Source: Nonomuraea jabiensis (GTDB taxonomy: Bacteria; Actinomycetota; Actinomycetes; Streptosporangiales; Streptosporangiaceae). Taken from it: 64,000 nucleotides of DNA. A program made the translations under genes and the position numbers. The notes beneath the pieces were generated by a model. The model searched no databases. It worked only from the letters and a program-made list of their open reading frames with translations, and was not told the DNA's origin. Within the stretch, counting starts at the first letter, position 1. Each line of letters begins with the position of its first letter. Below, piece after piece: positions 44,467 through 53,270 of the stretch. The stretch lies in assembly GCF_014204795.1 (NCBI RefSeq), contig NZ_JACHMB010000001.1:2666001-2730000 (forward strand), written 5' to 3'.

Positions 44467-45009
44467 ATGGCGCGGACGTGGGAATTGTGGGGAAACGTCA
44501 TTATTGCTGGTACTTTTGCACTTCCCCTGGCCTTGCTAGCAATCTTGCTCCTCTCCCGTCACCGCGTTCGCGCCGGCCACCCGGCACCGCTGCGCGCGTC
44601 GATCGCCGACGTCGGCATAGCGGTCGGCACGGCTCCGTGGATCTGGATGACCCTCACCCCCCGCAACGGTCAGACCGGAGTCAGTCTCGTCCCGTTCAAA
44701 GATCTCACCGACCTGGTCAGCGCGCCGTGGGAGGCGGTGTTGGTGCAGGTCGGGGGCAACCTGCTGGTGTTCGCCGCGCTCGGCGCGCTGCTCCCGGTGC
44801 GCAGCCGCGCGATGTCCTCTCTCGCGCGCGTTGCGGCGGTCGCGGCCGCATTTTCGGTCATCGTCGAGATCCTCCAGTACGCCTTGCGACTAGGCCGTTT
44901 CTCCTCCGTCGACGACGTGCTCCTGAACACGGCAGGTGCCGTGATCTTCGCTTTGGTTACTCGGCGCTGGTGGGCCGATCGGATACCGGCCGGGACCGTT
45001 CCACGATAA
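44467..45009 (+). CDS. VanZ-family membrane protein
   Basis: A 180-residue protein with about four membrane helices (residues about 9-30, 45-62, 90-112 and 120-140). VQVGGNLLVFAALGALLPV, SVIVEILQYALRLGRFSSVDDVLLNTAGA (in part VEILQYALRLGR, DDVLLNTAGA) are VanZ signatures. The family includes teicoplanin-resistance VanZ, but most members have no tested role. It stands alone between hydrolase and GntR genes. Confidence 0.88.
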   Translation: MARTWELWGNVIIAGTFALPLALLAILLLSRHRVRAGHPAPLRASIADVGIAVGTAPWIWMTLTPRNGQTGVSLVPFKDLTDLVSAPWEAVLVQVGGNLLVFAALGALLPVRSRAMSSLARVAAVAAAFSVIVEILQYALRLGRFSSVDDVLLNTAGAVIFALVTRRWWADRIPAGTVPR

Positions 45010-45161
45010 CGGGCTGCTAAAACTCGCCGGAATTCACCACTCGGGCACGATCCGCTCAAAAGAAGGCCGCGACCATCCCTTCTATCTGTGCGATCGTGGA
45101 CAAGACGGGGCAAGTTCTCTGGAGACGCCACAACCTGGTTGGTGACAGAGGGTGATCAAAG

Positions 45162-45914
45162 TTGTCTGAATCCCCGGTACCCCACGAGCCCCCTATCTAT
45201 CGCCGCATCGCCGACGGCCTCCGCGCCCGGATTCTGTCCGGCGAACTGCGCGACGGGGACCGACTACCGGGCGAGAACGCGCTGATGGCCGAATACGCAA
45301 TCGCACGAGCCACCGCCAGGCAGGCGCTTGCCGTACTGATCAACGAAGGGCTGGCGGTGCCCAAACGAGGTTCGGGGGTTTACGTGCGGCTGTTCAAACC
45401 CATCCGCAGGCACGGCTCACGCCGCCTGTCGAGAGAGCAGTGGGGTCAGGGGCGGGCCATCTGGGACGCCGACACGCGTGGCCGGCCTTTCACGGTGGAC
45501 CGGGTGGAAGTGGTGTTGGAGCGAGCCGGCGAGGAGGTGGCGGGCGTCCTGGAGAGCGGCGAGGTATGGGTACGTCGCCGCCGCTACTCGGTGGACTCCA
45601 GACCCGTGCAGCTGGCCACCTCGTATTTCCCGGCGCACCTGGTCGAAGGCAGCGCGATCACCCTCGCGGACACCGGACCCGGTGGCGTCTACGCCAGGCT
45701 GGGCGATCTGGGCGTCTCCCCCGCCCACTTCACCGAGGAGGTGCGGGCCCGGATGCCCTCACCCCGCGAGATCGCGCTGCTCGACCTGCCGGGGGGCACG
45801 CCGGTGATCGTGATCGCCAGGACCGCCTACACGTCGGGCGGGGTGCCCGTCGAGCTCAACGAGATGGTGCTCGACTCCGCCGCGTACGTGCTCCAGTACG
45901 ACTTCGATGCCTAG
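45162..45914 (+). CDS. GntR/HutC-family transcriptional regulator
   Basis: A 250-residue regulator. TTG at 45162 is chosen because GAGGG lies 9 bases upstream and the next residues (MSESPVPHEPPIYRRIADGL) lead into the winged helix: GDRLPGENALMAEYAIARATARQAL and GSGVYVR. A UTRA effector domain follows (about 90-245). Ligand and targets are not evident; it is followed by a small hypothetical gene in the same direction. Confidence 0.88.
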   Translation: MSESPVPHEPPIYRRIADGLRARILSGELRDGDRLPGENALMAEYAIARATARQALAVLINEGLAVPKRGSGVYVRLFKPIRRHGSRRLSREQWGQGRAIWDADTRGRPFTVDRVEVVLERAGEEVAGVLESGEVWVRRRRYSVDSRPVQLATSYFPAHLVEGSAITLADTGPGGVYARLGDLGVSPAHFTEEVRARMPSPREIALLDLPGGTPVIVIARTAYTSGGVPVELNEMVLDSAAYVLQYDFDA

Positions 45915-46025
45915 TTTGTCAAGGAAGGTGACCCTGTCCGGCACGATCATTGTGTTCTCTAGAGAAGTGCCGCATCGTCGAAGGAGATGGAAACCTCGCC
46001 TGGGGCCGGGAAAGGCGAAACAGCG

Positions 46026-46265
46026 ATGTCCTTTGATCGGCATCTTGCCGAGATTGCCCGGGAGTATCCCCAATGGACCATCTGGCGGAGCGACGCGGGC
46101 CGCTGGTGGGCCACGAGACACCGTCCGCTCAGCGCGGCGCAGCGCGATGCCGGATGTGCGATGACCATCGACGCGGACGACCCGGACGGCCTGCGCGGCC
46201 GGCTCCGGGACCAGGAGAAGCGGGCCGGCGGGCAGCACCCGCGGGCCGGCCCCGCGCCTCCATGA
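46026..46265 (+). CDS. Small hypothetical protein downstream of GntR
   Basis: A 79-residue protein. The ATG at 46026 has AAAGG at a normal distance; an earlier in-frame ATG (45987) has its ribosome-binding site touching the codon. Sequence landmarks are YPQWTIWRSDAGRWWATR and AMTIDADDPDGLRGRLRDQE. The Trp-rich N-terminus is typical of small actinomycete proteins near regulators, but I do not recognise a named family. A perfect hairpin follows at once. Confidence 0.6.
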   Translation: MSFDRHLAEIAREYPQWTIWRSDAGRWWATRHRPLSAAQRDAGCAMTIDADDPDGLRGRLRDQEKRAGGQHPRAGPAPP

Positions 46266-46266
46266 C

Positions 46267-46536
46267 GCCGGCCGTGGCTCGTCCCACGGCCGGCGCACCA
46301 AGAGCAGCCCGGTGCCGTGTCCAGCGTCTCGGCGGCCCCGGCACCGGGCCACCAAACAGGAGGGGCCACTGACGCGGAAGCCTCCGACCCAATCGGGGGC
46401 GGGGGCTTCCGCTCCGTGGACCGCCTGCACCGCGGGCCGCGCACCCCTTCCCCGCGCGGTCCCGCGGCTCTCACCGCCCGCTCGGCTGTGGGGCGGTCCC
46501 AGCCGGGCGGGCACGCCTCCAGCCGTGCCCGCCCGG
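46267..46536. terminator. Three hairpins in the gap between convergent genes
   Basis: Stem 1: GCCGGCCGTGG/CCACGGCCGGC (46267-46294), directly after the small gene. Stem 2: GCGGAAGCC/GGCTTCCGC (46374-46412). Stem 3: CCGGGCGGGCACG/CGTGCCCGCCCGG (46503-46536), 8 bases past the DivIVA-like stop. The outer ones suit terminators for the two converging genes. No gene is seen in the gap. Confidence 0.65.
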
Positions 46537-46544
46537 GGTGTGGA

Positions 46545-47522
46545 CTACTTGTTCACCTCGGACAGCCGGACGATGTGGATGTCGGTGTCGTCGGAGACGC
46601 CCCCCTCCTCCAGGGGCTTTTCCTCCTCGGTCTCCTCCACGATGACCCGCACGTCCTCCTGCGGCGAGACCGGCGAGACCGGCGGGACCGGGGCCGCGAC
46701 CGCGTCGGGGACCAGCGGCCCGGCCGCCGACTCGGTGCGCATGAGGTCGCCGAGCACGGAGCTGATCTCGGTCAGCCGCCGCACGACCTCCGTGTGCGTG
46801 TTGGTCAGATATTCGACCCGCCGCCCCGTCTGCTCGTCGAGCGCGGCGGTGCGCTGCTGCGCGGAGGCCAGCATCGACTCCGAATCGTTGCGCGCGCCCG
46901 TCACCAGCTGCTCGGCCTGCGCGTTGGCGGCCTGCAGGATCTGCTCCGCCTCCGCCTGGGCGGCCGTGACCAGCCGCTCGGACTCGGCGCGCGATTCGCG
47001 CAGCAGGTCCTCGGCCTCGGTGCGGGCGGCCGCGAGCTGCTCCTCCGCATCCGAGCCCGCCTGGGCCAGCATCCGCTCCGCCGCCTGGGTGGCCTCGTTC
47101 ACGCGCCGCTCCGCCTCCGCCTGGGCGGAGGTGAGGATCTTGTCGGCGGTCTCGCGGGACGACGTCAGCAGCCGGTCGGCCTCCGACTTGGCCGCGTCGC
47201 GCACGCTGGCGGCCTCGGCCTCGGCGTCCTCCCGCTTGGCCGCGGCCTCCTCCTCGCCGAGCCGCAGGATCTGGGCGAGTCTCGGGCTGAGGTCGTCGTA
47301 GCTCTGCGGCGCCTCGACCATGCGCCGCCTGGCCTCCGCGAGCTCGATGCGGCCCTGCTCTGCCTGGTCGATGGCCCGGGCCAGCCGCTCTTCCAGATCC
47401 CTTACCTGGTTGCGGGTGCGGATCATGTAGTCGTGAACCTGACGGCGGTTGTAGCCGCGCATCACGACCTCGAAGGTGTCCTCTTGCATCAGATCGGGAA
47501 TGCTCTCGTGCTGGTTCATCAT
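46545..47522 (-). CDS. DivIVA-like coiled-coil protein
   Basis: A 325-residue cytoskeletal-type protein. I start it at the first of two adjacent ATGs (47520-47522). The N-terminal DivIVA-like segment (TFEVVMRGYNRRQVHDYM) is followed by a coiled coil from about residue 45 to 260, with repeated A-E-A-E-R patterns (AEADRLL, AEAERRV, AEAEQIL). The tail is acidic and Pro-rich (VSPVSPQEDV, EETEEEKPLEEGG). In actinomycetes such proteins organise polar growth or the wall. It is smaller than Scy and longer than typical Wag31, so its exact role is open. Confidence 0.88.
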   Translation of the reverse strand: MMNQHESIPDLMQEDTFEVVMRGYNRRQVHDYMIRTRNQVRDLEERLARAIDQAEQGRIELAEARRRMVEAPQSYDDLSPRLAQILRLGEEEAAAKREDAEAEAASVRDAAKSEADRLLTSSRETADKILTSAQAEAERRVNEATQAAERMLAQAGSDAEEQLAAARTEAEDLLRESRAESERLVTAAQAEAEQILQAANAQAEQLVTGARNDSESMLASAQQRTAALDEQTGRRVEYLTNTHTEVVRRLTEISSVLGDLMRTESAAGPLVPDAVAAPVPPVSPVSPQEDVRVIVEETEEEKPLEEGGVSDDTDIHIVRLSEVNK

Positions 47523-47662
47523 GGGGGTACCTAAGGGTGGTTTGCGTGAGGCGGGGGAAAATTGCGGGTTGTGAGGGTCTGACAACGAGACGTCAGGAAA
47601 CGACTTTCCTGCCATCTGCCCACGTCCGCAACCGGAACGCCACAGCCGGACGGGGAATTACG

Positions 47663-48193
47663 ATGGCTTGGATGTACATCGCATCATTGGATAACGGGGC
47701 AGTCCCGGACATACACCCTGAGGCCTTCATAGCCCCTGGCGCCGTCGTGGTCGGCAGCGTTCGAGTGGGCCGGGCGTCCAGCATCTGGTACGGCTCCGTT
47801 CTTCGAGGGGACGACGAGCGGATCGAGATCGGCGAGGAGTGCAACGTACAGGATCTGAGCTGCTTGCACGCCGATCCCGGCGAGCCGGCGATCCTGGAGG
47901 ACCGGGTCAGCCTGGGCCACAAGGCCATGGTCCACGGCGCCCATGTGGAGACCGGCGCGCTGATCGGCATCGGCGCGATCGTGCTGGGCGGCGCCCGCAT
48001 CGGTGCGGGCACCCTGGTGGCCGCCGGCGCGCTCGTCGGACCGGGCAAGAAGATCCCGTCCGGCGTGCTGGTGGCCGGTGTACCCGGAAAAATCGTACGC
48101 GAACTCACCGACGACGACCGGGCGTCCTTCGCCCGCACGCCGGACAACTACATGGCCAAGGCGCTCAGGCACCGGCAGGCGTCATCGCTTTGA
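47663..48193 (+). CDS. Gamma-class carbonic anhydrase-like protein
   Basis: A 176-residue left-handed beta-helix protein. Hexapeptide repeats run from about residue 15 to 150. Putative zinc ligands are His in SCLHADPG, then GHKAMVHGAHV. The C-terminal helix follows IVRELTDDDRASF. GGGGAA precedes the ATG. Members hydrate CO2 or only bind metal; activity is not assured. Its last 29 bases overlap the convergent lipoprotein gene. Confidence 0.9.
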   Translation: MAWMYIASLDNGAVPDIHPEAFIAPGAVVVGSVRVGRASSIWYGSVLRGDDERIEIGEECNVQDLSCLHADPGEPAILEDRVSLGHKAMVHGAHVETGALIGIGAIVLGGARIGAGTLVAAGALVGPGKKIPSGVLVAGVPGKIVRELTDDDRASFARTPDNYMAKALRHRQASSL

Positions 48194-49067
48194 TCAGGAC
48201 CTCGTCCGACACCGAGGCGGTGTTGAGCGCGTCCGCGTACTCGGGCAGCTCCGGGCGTAAGAACCGGACGAAGTCGACGGTCAGCTTCAGGTCGGGCACG
48301 CCCTTGACCAGCTTGGCGTTGGCCTTGGCCGCGTCCTTCTTGAGCAGGTTGTAGCTGTCCCAGTCGGTGTAGGCGGTGATGCCCCACTGGAGCACGTCGG
48401 GGAGGTTGGACGGCCAGCGCCGGCCGACCTTCCACTTGCCGCCCTCCTCCCTGTAGAGGGCGACGAAGACGCGGCCCACCCGGCCGAGCGCCAGGTCCAC
48501 CCAGCCGCTCTTGACGGCCAGCTCCTGGGGTTTGGAGCTGCCGTCCTGGGTGTACTTCACCTCGACCTGTCCGCTCTTATCGGCCGTGCCGGTGGTGATC
48601 GACACCCAGTTGGGCTTGGCGTACGAGCCGGGCTGGCGGGCCATCAGCCCCCCGAGCGAGAACTTCCGCTTGGGCTGGCCGCCCTTCTTGCCCTCGACCT
48701 TGACCCTGGCGTACATGAGGACGTCGCCCGCCAGCTCCTGGTACACGAAGGGGCCACGGAAGCCGTCGAACCAGGCCGAGGTCCTGGGCTCCAGATACAG
48801 GGAGCCCTTCACCGTCTTGTTGATGTCGAGCTTGCCGATCCGGTCGACGTCCTTCTCCGTCTCGCTCAGCTTGGTCCACATGGACATGTCCGTCGCGTTC
48901 TGGAACTCCGTGGACGCCTCGCCCACCTCGCCGCCGGGCTCCGGCGCCTTGGCCTTGTCCAGCGTGAGCACGCCGGGCCCCGTCGGGGACGGCTGCGCCG
49001 TCGTGGTCGTACCGCATGCGGAGAGCGCACCGACCACCGCCAGCACCCCTGCAACCTTCGCCCTCAT
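48165..49067 (-). CDS. Lipoprotein with a lectin-like beta-sandwich domain (DUF1349-like)
   Basis: About 300 residues. The start may be ATG 49067 or, three codons earlier, 49076. The signal ends in GALSACGTT, a good lipobox. After a Pro/Thr linker the domain has YLEPRTSAWFDGFRGPFVYQEL, DVLMYARVKVEG and GGLMARQPGSYAKPNWVSI (parts), the pattern of DUF1349/concanavalin-like folds that bind glycans. The substrate is unknown. It may be a wall-bound sugar-binding protein. Confidence 0.78.
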   Translation of the reverse strand: MRAKVAGVLAVVGALSACGTTTTAQPSPTGPGVLTLDKAKAPEPGGEVGEASTEFQNATDMSMWTKLSETEKDVDRIGKLDINKTVKGSLYLEPRTSAWFDGFRGPFVYQELAGDVLMYARVKVEGKKGGQPKRKFSLGGLMARQPGSYAKPNWVSITTGTADKSGQVEVKYTQDGSSKPQELAVKSGWVDLALGRVGRVFVALYREEGGKWKVGRRWPSNLPDVLQWGITAYTDWDSYNLLKKDAAKANAKLVKGVPDLKLTVDFVRFLRPELPEYADALNTASVSDEVLIKAMTPAGA

Positions 49068-49087
49068 AACGGTCATTCTGCCGTGAA

Positions 49088-50446
49088 ATGCCGATGGATG
49101 ATTTGGACGCTCCAAGTACGATGGCGCCCGTGCGACCCTGGGATGCGTTCACCTCCGCCGAGGCGGAGGTCCGAGCGATGGTCGCGGACCCGCGCTGGCA
49201 AGGGCTTTCCGTCCCCGACCGGGCCCACGTGCTGGCCGCCAGAATACTTGTGACCCCAGATGGCGACCGATGGCTCTTCGGGGTGCACGCGCGCTGGCAT
49301 CTGCACGATCCGGCCGACGGCCGCTGGCACCTCGCGCCGCCGCCGAGGGGCGCCCGGGCGCGCCAGGTGCGGCATCCCGCGGCGGTGCTGCCGGAGGACG
49401 TGATCCCGTACGGGCCCGACTTCCACGCCGAGCCCGGCTCCACCCAGGCGTTCATCGGTCCGGACGTCTCCGAGAGCCTCACCGAGCGGCTCAGGGTGCT
49501 GCTGCGCGCCAGCGGGCTCAAGTCGGAGCTGGACTACCCGCTGACGGCCTTCGACGAGATCTTCGGCTCCGACGTGCCGAGCACGGTGGCGGCCGTCTGG
49601 GGCGCGATCATGTGGTGCGCGTACGCGCCCGCGTTCGACGGCAACGAGCGGCTGATCACGGTGTTCGGCGAATACCTGCGCCGCCCGCTGCCCGGCGACG
49701 AGTGGGTGCGCTGGCTGCCCGCGCCGCCGCTGCTGGACCTCGCCACGCTCGTCGCCGAGCGGCAGCGGGCCGGGCAGCCGCGGGCCGCGCTCAGGCTCGC
49801 CGCCACCATGGCGGACGCGGCCCAGATCCTGATGTCCGACACCCGCTTCAGGCCGCGGGCGCTCGCCCTGCTGACGATGGTCGAGCCCATGCTGCGCCGG
49901 CCGGGGCTCGACGACGCCCACACCGACGCCGAGGCCCTGCGCGCGGCCTGGCTGGAGCGTTGCCCGCGGCGGCTGTGCCGGGCCCTGCTCGTCGAGAACG
50001 ACCCGGCGGCGGACTTCTCGCACGCCGTCTACGACCTGGTCGAGGCGCTGGCCTTCATGCCCGACCCGCCCATGGCCGCCGCCACGTTCCTGGCCGACCT
50101 GTCGGACTCCAAGGGGCGGTTGCCGGCCCTGCTGGACCACCGGCTCAGGCGCGCGTACGAGGAACTGGAACGCGCCGGGCTGACCGGGACCTCGGCGAGC
50201 GAGTCGACCGAGCCGGACGGCTTCCCCGTGCCCGGTCAGGTGCTGACCAAGCCCGCGGCGGTGGTGGAGATCGCGCCGCCGGACCGGGCGAGCACCGCGG
50301 CCGTGCTCGGGGCCGCGTACGCGACCGGGCTGGCATGGGGCCGGCTGACGGGGGCCAAGGTGCCGGAGCGGGGGCTGGCCGGGCAGACGGCGCTCGTGCA
50401 CAGACTCATCCACGAACGCGACGACAACCACACAGACCACACCTAA
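49088..50446 (+). CDS. Hypothetical actinobacterial protein, 452 residues
   Basis: I do not recognise this family. ATG 49088 and 49094 are both possible starts. The N-terminus (WDAFTSAEAEVRAMVADPRW, then WLFGVHARWHLHDPADGRWHLAPPP) looks like a small beta domain that reads substrate-like Trp/His strands. The rest is helical, with long Leu/Ala segments (LLDLATLVAERQRAGQPRAALRL) resembling a TPR-less scaffold. No signal peptide or membrane helix is seen. It is divergent from the lipoprotein gene by about 20 bases. Confidence 0.75.
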   Translation: MPMDDLDAPSTMAPVRPWDAFTSAEAEVRAMVADPRWQGLSVPDRAHVLAARILVTPDGDRWLFGVHARWHLHDPADGRWHLAPPPRGARARQVRHPAAVLPEDVIPYGPDFHAEPGSTQAFIGPDVSESLTERLRVLLRASGLKSELDYPLTAFDEIFGSDVPSTVAAVWGAIMWCAYAPAFDGNERLITVFGEYLRRPLPGDEWVRWLPAPPLLDLATLVAERQRAGQPRAALRLAATMADAAQILMSDTRFRPRALALLTMVEPMLRRPGLDDAHTDAEALRAAWLERCPRRLCRALLVENDPAADFSHAVYDLVEALAFMPDPPMAAATFLADLSDSKGRLPALLDHRLRRAYEELERAGLTGTSASESTEPDGFPVPGQVLTKPAAVVEIAPPDRASTAAVLGAAYATGLAWGRLTGAKVPERGLAGQTALVHRLIHERDDNHTDHT

Positions 50447-50660
50447 ACCACTAATATCGTTATTTAACCCTTACTTCGCCTATATCGTTCTAACGCTCAG
50501 GTAACAGGCAATTCTCCGAATTGTGATCTTTGATTCGGGAAATGATCCGGACCGGGGCCCCCGCGGTTCGGAAAGGAATGACTCCGATGGGCCATGTTGC
50601 CAGAAGGGTCGCCGCCGTAACCTCGTAGAGGGTGTGGGCTGCGGAAGGAAGGACGACGCG

Positions 50661-50822
50661 GTGGGGCACGACGACCTGGACTCTCGGGTCCACGACCGTG
50701 TCGCGTTGGACGAGATTGCGCTCTACGCCGAGGTGCTCACGGCCGTGGCTGTCAGCGAGCGGCGGCTGACCTTGGACGAACTCGACGACGCGCTCGGATT
50801 GCGGACTTCGGCGAGCCGCTGA
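50661..50822 (+). CDS. Small conserved-looking protein, 53 residues
   Basis: GTG at 50661 with GGAAGGAAGG upstream. The peptide (ALYAEVLTAVAVSERRLTLDELDDALGL) is amphipathic and resembles short helix pairs found in many actinomycete mini-proteins. A terminator hairpin starts 21 bases after the stop. Function unknown. The 214 bases before it (50447-50660) show only an AT-rich promoter-like stretch. Confidence 0.6.
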   Translation: MGHDDLDSRVHDRVALDEIALYAEVLTAVAVSERRLTLDELDDALGLRTSASR

Positions 50823-50842
50823 AGGATCAACTCGATTACTAG

Positions 50843-50873
50843 CCCCGGAGACCTAGTCAGAAGGTTTCCGGGG
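50843..50873 (+). terminator. Terminator after the 53-residue gene
   Basis: CCCCGGAGACC (50843-50853) pairs with GGTTTCCGGGG (50863-50873), one wobble pair, followed by TTT. Confidence 0.75.
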
Positions 50874-50931
50874 TTTCCCATAACTAGTTAATCCCTCGGT
50901 ACGTCCTCCTTCTGGAGGAGGACCGCCGCGC

Positions 50932-51213
50932 CTATGAGCGGACGAGGCGCGCGATGGCCGCCGAGGCCTCCTTGACCTTCGCGTCGGCCTCCGGCCCGCC
51001 ACTGTTGATCGCGTCCGCCACGCAGTGGGAGATGTGCTCCTCCAGCAGCCCCAGCGCCACGGCCTGGAGCGCCCGCGTGGCCGCGGAGACCTGGGTGAGC
51101 ACGTCGATGCAGTAGGCGTCGTCATCGACCATGCGCTGCAGGCCCCTGATCTGACCCTCGATCCGCCTGAGACGCGTCAGATACGCCTGCTTGTCTCCGC
51201 TGTACCCATGCAT
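50932..51213 (-). CDS. CsoR/RcnR-family metal-sensing repressor
   Basis: A 93-residue all-helical repressor. The copper(I) ligand set Cys-His-Cys of CsoR is present: Cys in DDDAYCIDVLTQ, then His and Cys in EEHISHCVADA. RLRRIEGQIRGLQRMV is the DNA-contact helix. No copper ATPase or chaperone gene adjoins it, so its target must lie elsewhere or be itself. Confidence 0.92.
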   Translation of the reverse strand: MHGYSGDKQAYLTRLRRIEGQIRGLQRMVDDDAYCIDVLTQVSAATRALQAVALGLLEEHISHCVADAINSGGPEADAKVKEASAAIARLVRS

Positions 51214-51255
51214 GCTTCTACGGTACCCGTAACGGGTGGGGGGTGCCCTGGTCGT

Positions 51256-52323
51256 TCAGCGGAGGTCGGCGATGAGCTTCTCCCACTGCCCGGCCACCTC
51301 TCCGGCCGCGTGGCGCACCGCGGTGTCCAGGGCGCCCGCCGCGAGCGAGCGCCGCCTGCGCTCGTCGTCGATCAGCGCCAGCAGGGCCGCCGCGAACAGC
51401 TCCAGACCGCCCTCGGTCTCCGGCACCAGCACCCCGTTGTAGCCCGTCGCCACGAACTCCCTGGGCCCCCTGGCCCCGTCGAAGGCCACCACGGGCACCC
51501 CGCAGCCCATGGCCTCCAGCACCGCCATGCCGAGGTCCTCGGTGAGCGAGGTGGTGGCCACGATCGACGCCTTGGCGAACTCGCCCGCCAGGTCGGGCGT
51601 CGTGCCCATGAAGTAGACGTGGTTGTGCAGGCTGAGCTCGCGGACCAGCGCGCGCAGGCGCCGCTCCTCCGGCCCGCCGCCGTACAGGCGCAGCCGCCAG
51701 TCGGGGCGCTTGTCCGCCACGATCGCGAACGCCTTGATCAGCCGGTCGTACGCCTTGACCGGCACCCACCGGCCGCCGGCGGCCACGATCCGGTTGTCCA
51801 TCCGCGAGCGCGGCCACGGCCCGTCGGGCAGCGCGTCCAGCAGAGAGGTCACAGGAGGGCCGTCGGTGAGGAGCTTGCTCCATTCCTCCTGGGCCGACTC
51901 CGTGGCCGTCACGACGGCGTTCAGGCGCGGATAGAACCGTTTCACCGGCCCTGGGACGGCCGGCCGCCCCCACTCCCTGGCGATCTTCAGGGTCTCGCGC
52001 GGCGCGTGCCTGGCGGCCTGGACGCCGAGCCCCGGCCGCGTCGTGATCAGCACGTCGGACTTGAGGTTGCGCAGCAGCCGCCACAGCGCCACCTCCGCGC
52101 GGACCTGCCCGCGCGGGAACAGGTGCCGGACGCCCGGCCTGGCGTCGATCAGGCTGCGCATGGTCACCTTGGGCCCGACGGGGAAGAACGGCTTCTCCTT
52201 CTGACGCCGGACGCTGATCACCTCGACGTCGTGCCGGTCGGACAGGGCGGTGGCGAGGTTCAGCGTGGCGCGGACGTCGCCCCTCATCGCGTACGCGGAG
52301 GCGAGGACCAGGCTGACCTTCAT
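51256..52323 (-). CDS. GT4-type glycosyltransferase
   Basis: A 355-residue GT-B enzyme. The N-terminal half starts MKVSLVLASAYAMRGDVRATLNLA. The C-terminal half has GRWVPVKAYDRLIKAF, LYGGGPEERRLRAL, YFMGTTPDLAGEFAKASIVATTS (part) and the donor-binding motif EDLGMAVLEAMGCGVPVVAFD. The acceptor is unknown; wall teichoic-acid or glycan decoration is plausible. It overlaps the upstream gene by ATGA, so both are probably made together. Confidence 0.9.
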   Translation of the reverse strand: MKVSLVLASAYAMRGDVRATLNLATALSDRHDVEVISVRRQKEKPFFPVGPKVTMRSLIDARPGVRHLFPRGQVRAEVALWRLLRNLKSDVLITTRPGLGVQAARHAPRETLKIAREWGRPAVPGPVKRFYPRLNAVVTATESAQEEWSKLLTDGPPVTSLLDALPDGPWPRSRMDNRIVAAGGRWVPVKAYDRLIKAFAIVADKRPDWRLRLYGGGPEERRLRALVRELSLHNHVYFMGTTPDLAGEFAKASIVATTSLTEDLGMAVLEAMGCGVPVVAFDGARGPREFVATGYNGVLVPETEGGLELFAAALLALIDDERRRRSLAAGALDTAVRHAAGEVAGQWEKLIADLR

Positions 52324-53126
52324 CCGCCCACCTCGATCCGCAGCTCGTCGTCGGCGGTGTAGCAGGGCCTGATGGGCACGCCGTCCACCGTGGCCGAGGG
52401 ATAGTGCAGCCGGCGTCTCTTGCCGTCGACGTCGTCGAGCCGCGAGCCCAGCTTGAGCGGCGTGGGCACGCCCTCGACCTCCAGCGCGGGCTCCCAGGTG
52501 CCGGAGCTCGCCACGGCGTCGGGGTCGGCGCCCACCACGTCCACGAGCGACACGGCGGCGTGGAAGCGCACGCCCTGCACGGTGGCGGTGGCCGACAGCC
52601 GCGCGCTGGTCTGCCTGCGGTCCAGTCTCAGCACGGCCTCATGGCGGGAGTCGTCGTCATCGAGCCCGGTGTACGCCAGCAGGCCCATCACCTCGAAGCG
52701 CCCCTCCCTGAACCAGATCGAGCGGACCTCGGCCACCGGCTCGGCGTCGGAGATCTTCAGCGCCAGGAACCCGTTGCGCGTGCGGTACGAGCGGTAGGCG
52801 AGGGTCCGCCTGCACAGCGCGTACGCGTCGAGGTGGTCGAGCGAGAAGCCCGGATCGACGCTGCGCAGCCTGCTGCGCTTGCCGTCGCGACGCAGGTAGG
52901 CGTCCCAGCGCCCGGCGCTGAGCTCCAGCGGCGCCAGCGAGACCGCGACCGTGGCCTCGCGCGCCCGAGCGCCCGGCGTGCCGAGCCGCACGTCGCGTTC
53001 CACCCCCGTGGTGCGGTGCCTGAGCACGAGCTCGGTGCCGTCTTCCAGTGGTGCGTCGATGGCGAGCCGGAGGGCGAGGACGTCGGCCAGAGTGACTTCG
53101 GCGTCCGTGACGACGACGCCCATCAC
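52320..53126 (-). CDS. Hypothetical beta-rich protein coupled to a glycosyltransferase
   Basis: About 268 residues; the start is GTG 53126 or the adjacent ATG 53123, both after GGAGGGGG. The sequence alternates short beta-type segments (LVLRHRTTGVERDV, WDAYLRRDGKRSRLRSVDPG, RLHYPSATVDGVPIRPCYTADDELRI in part). Such beta-sandwich units occur beside or fused to teichoic-acid-type glycosyltransferases in actinobacteria, which the ATGA coupling supports. No catalytic motif is seen. Confidence 0.72.
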   Translation of the reverse strand: MMGVVVTDAEVTLADVLALRLAIDAPLEDGTELVLRHRTTGVERDVRLGTPGARAREATVAVSLAPLELSAGRWDAYLRRDGKRSRLRSVDPGFSLDHLDAYALCRRTLAYRSYRTRNGFLALKISDAEPVAEVRSIWFREGRFEVMGLLAYTGLDDDDSRHEAVLRLDRRQTSARLSATATVQGVRFHAAVSLVDVVGADPDAVASSGTWEPALEVEGVPTPLKLGSRLDDVDGKRRRLHYPSATVDGVPIRPCYTADDELRIEVGG

Positions 53127-53230
53127 GAGCCCCCTCCCCGTCGAATAGAGCCATGCGACGTTGAGGTTACCGTGATTTTCCCGTTATGTGGATGCTGGAT
53201 TTCGCGCACTCGACCCTCTGACGTGCGAAA

Positions 53231-53255
53231 CTCCTCCACAAAATCTGTGGAGGAG
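53231..53255 (-). terminator. Terminator of the Fe-S oxidoreductase gene
   Basis: CTCCTCCACA (53231-53240) and TGTGGAGGAG (53246-53255) form a perfect 10-bp stem with a 5-base loop. Read leftward it is followed by TTTCG. It lies 15 bases past the stop codon. Confidence 0.75.
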
Positions 53256-53270
53256 TCCGACAATCGGTGG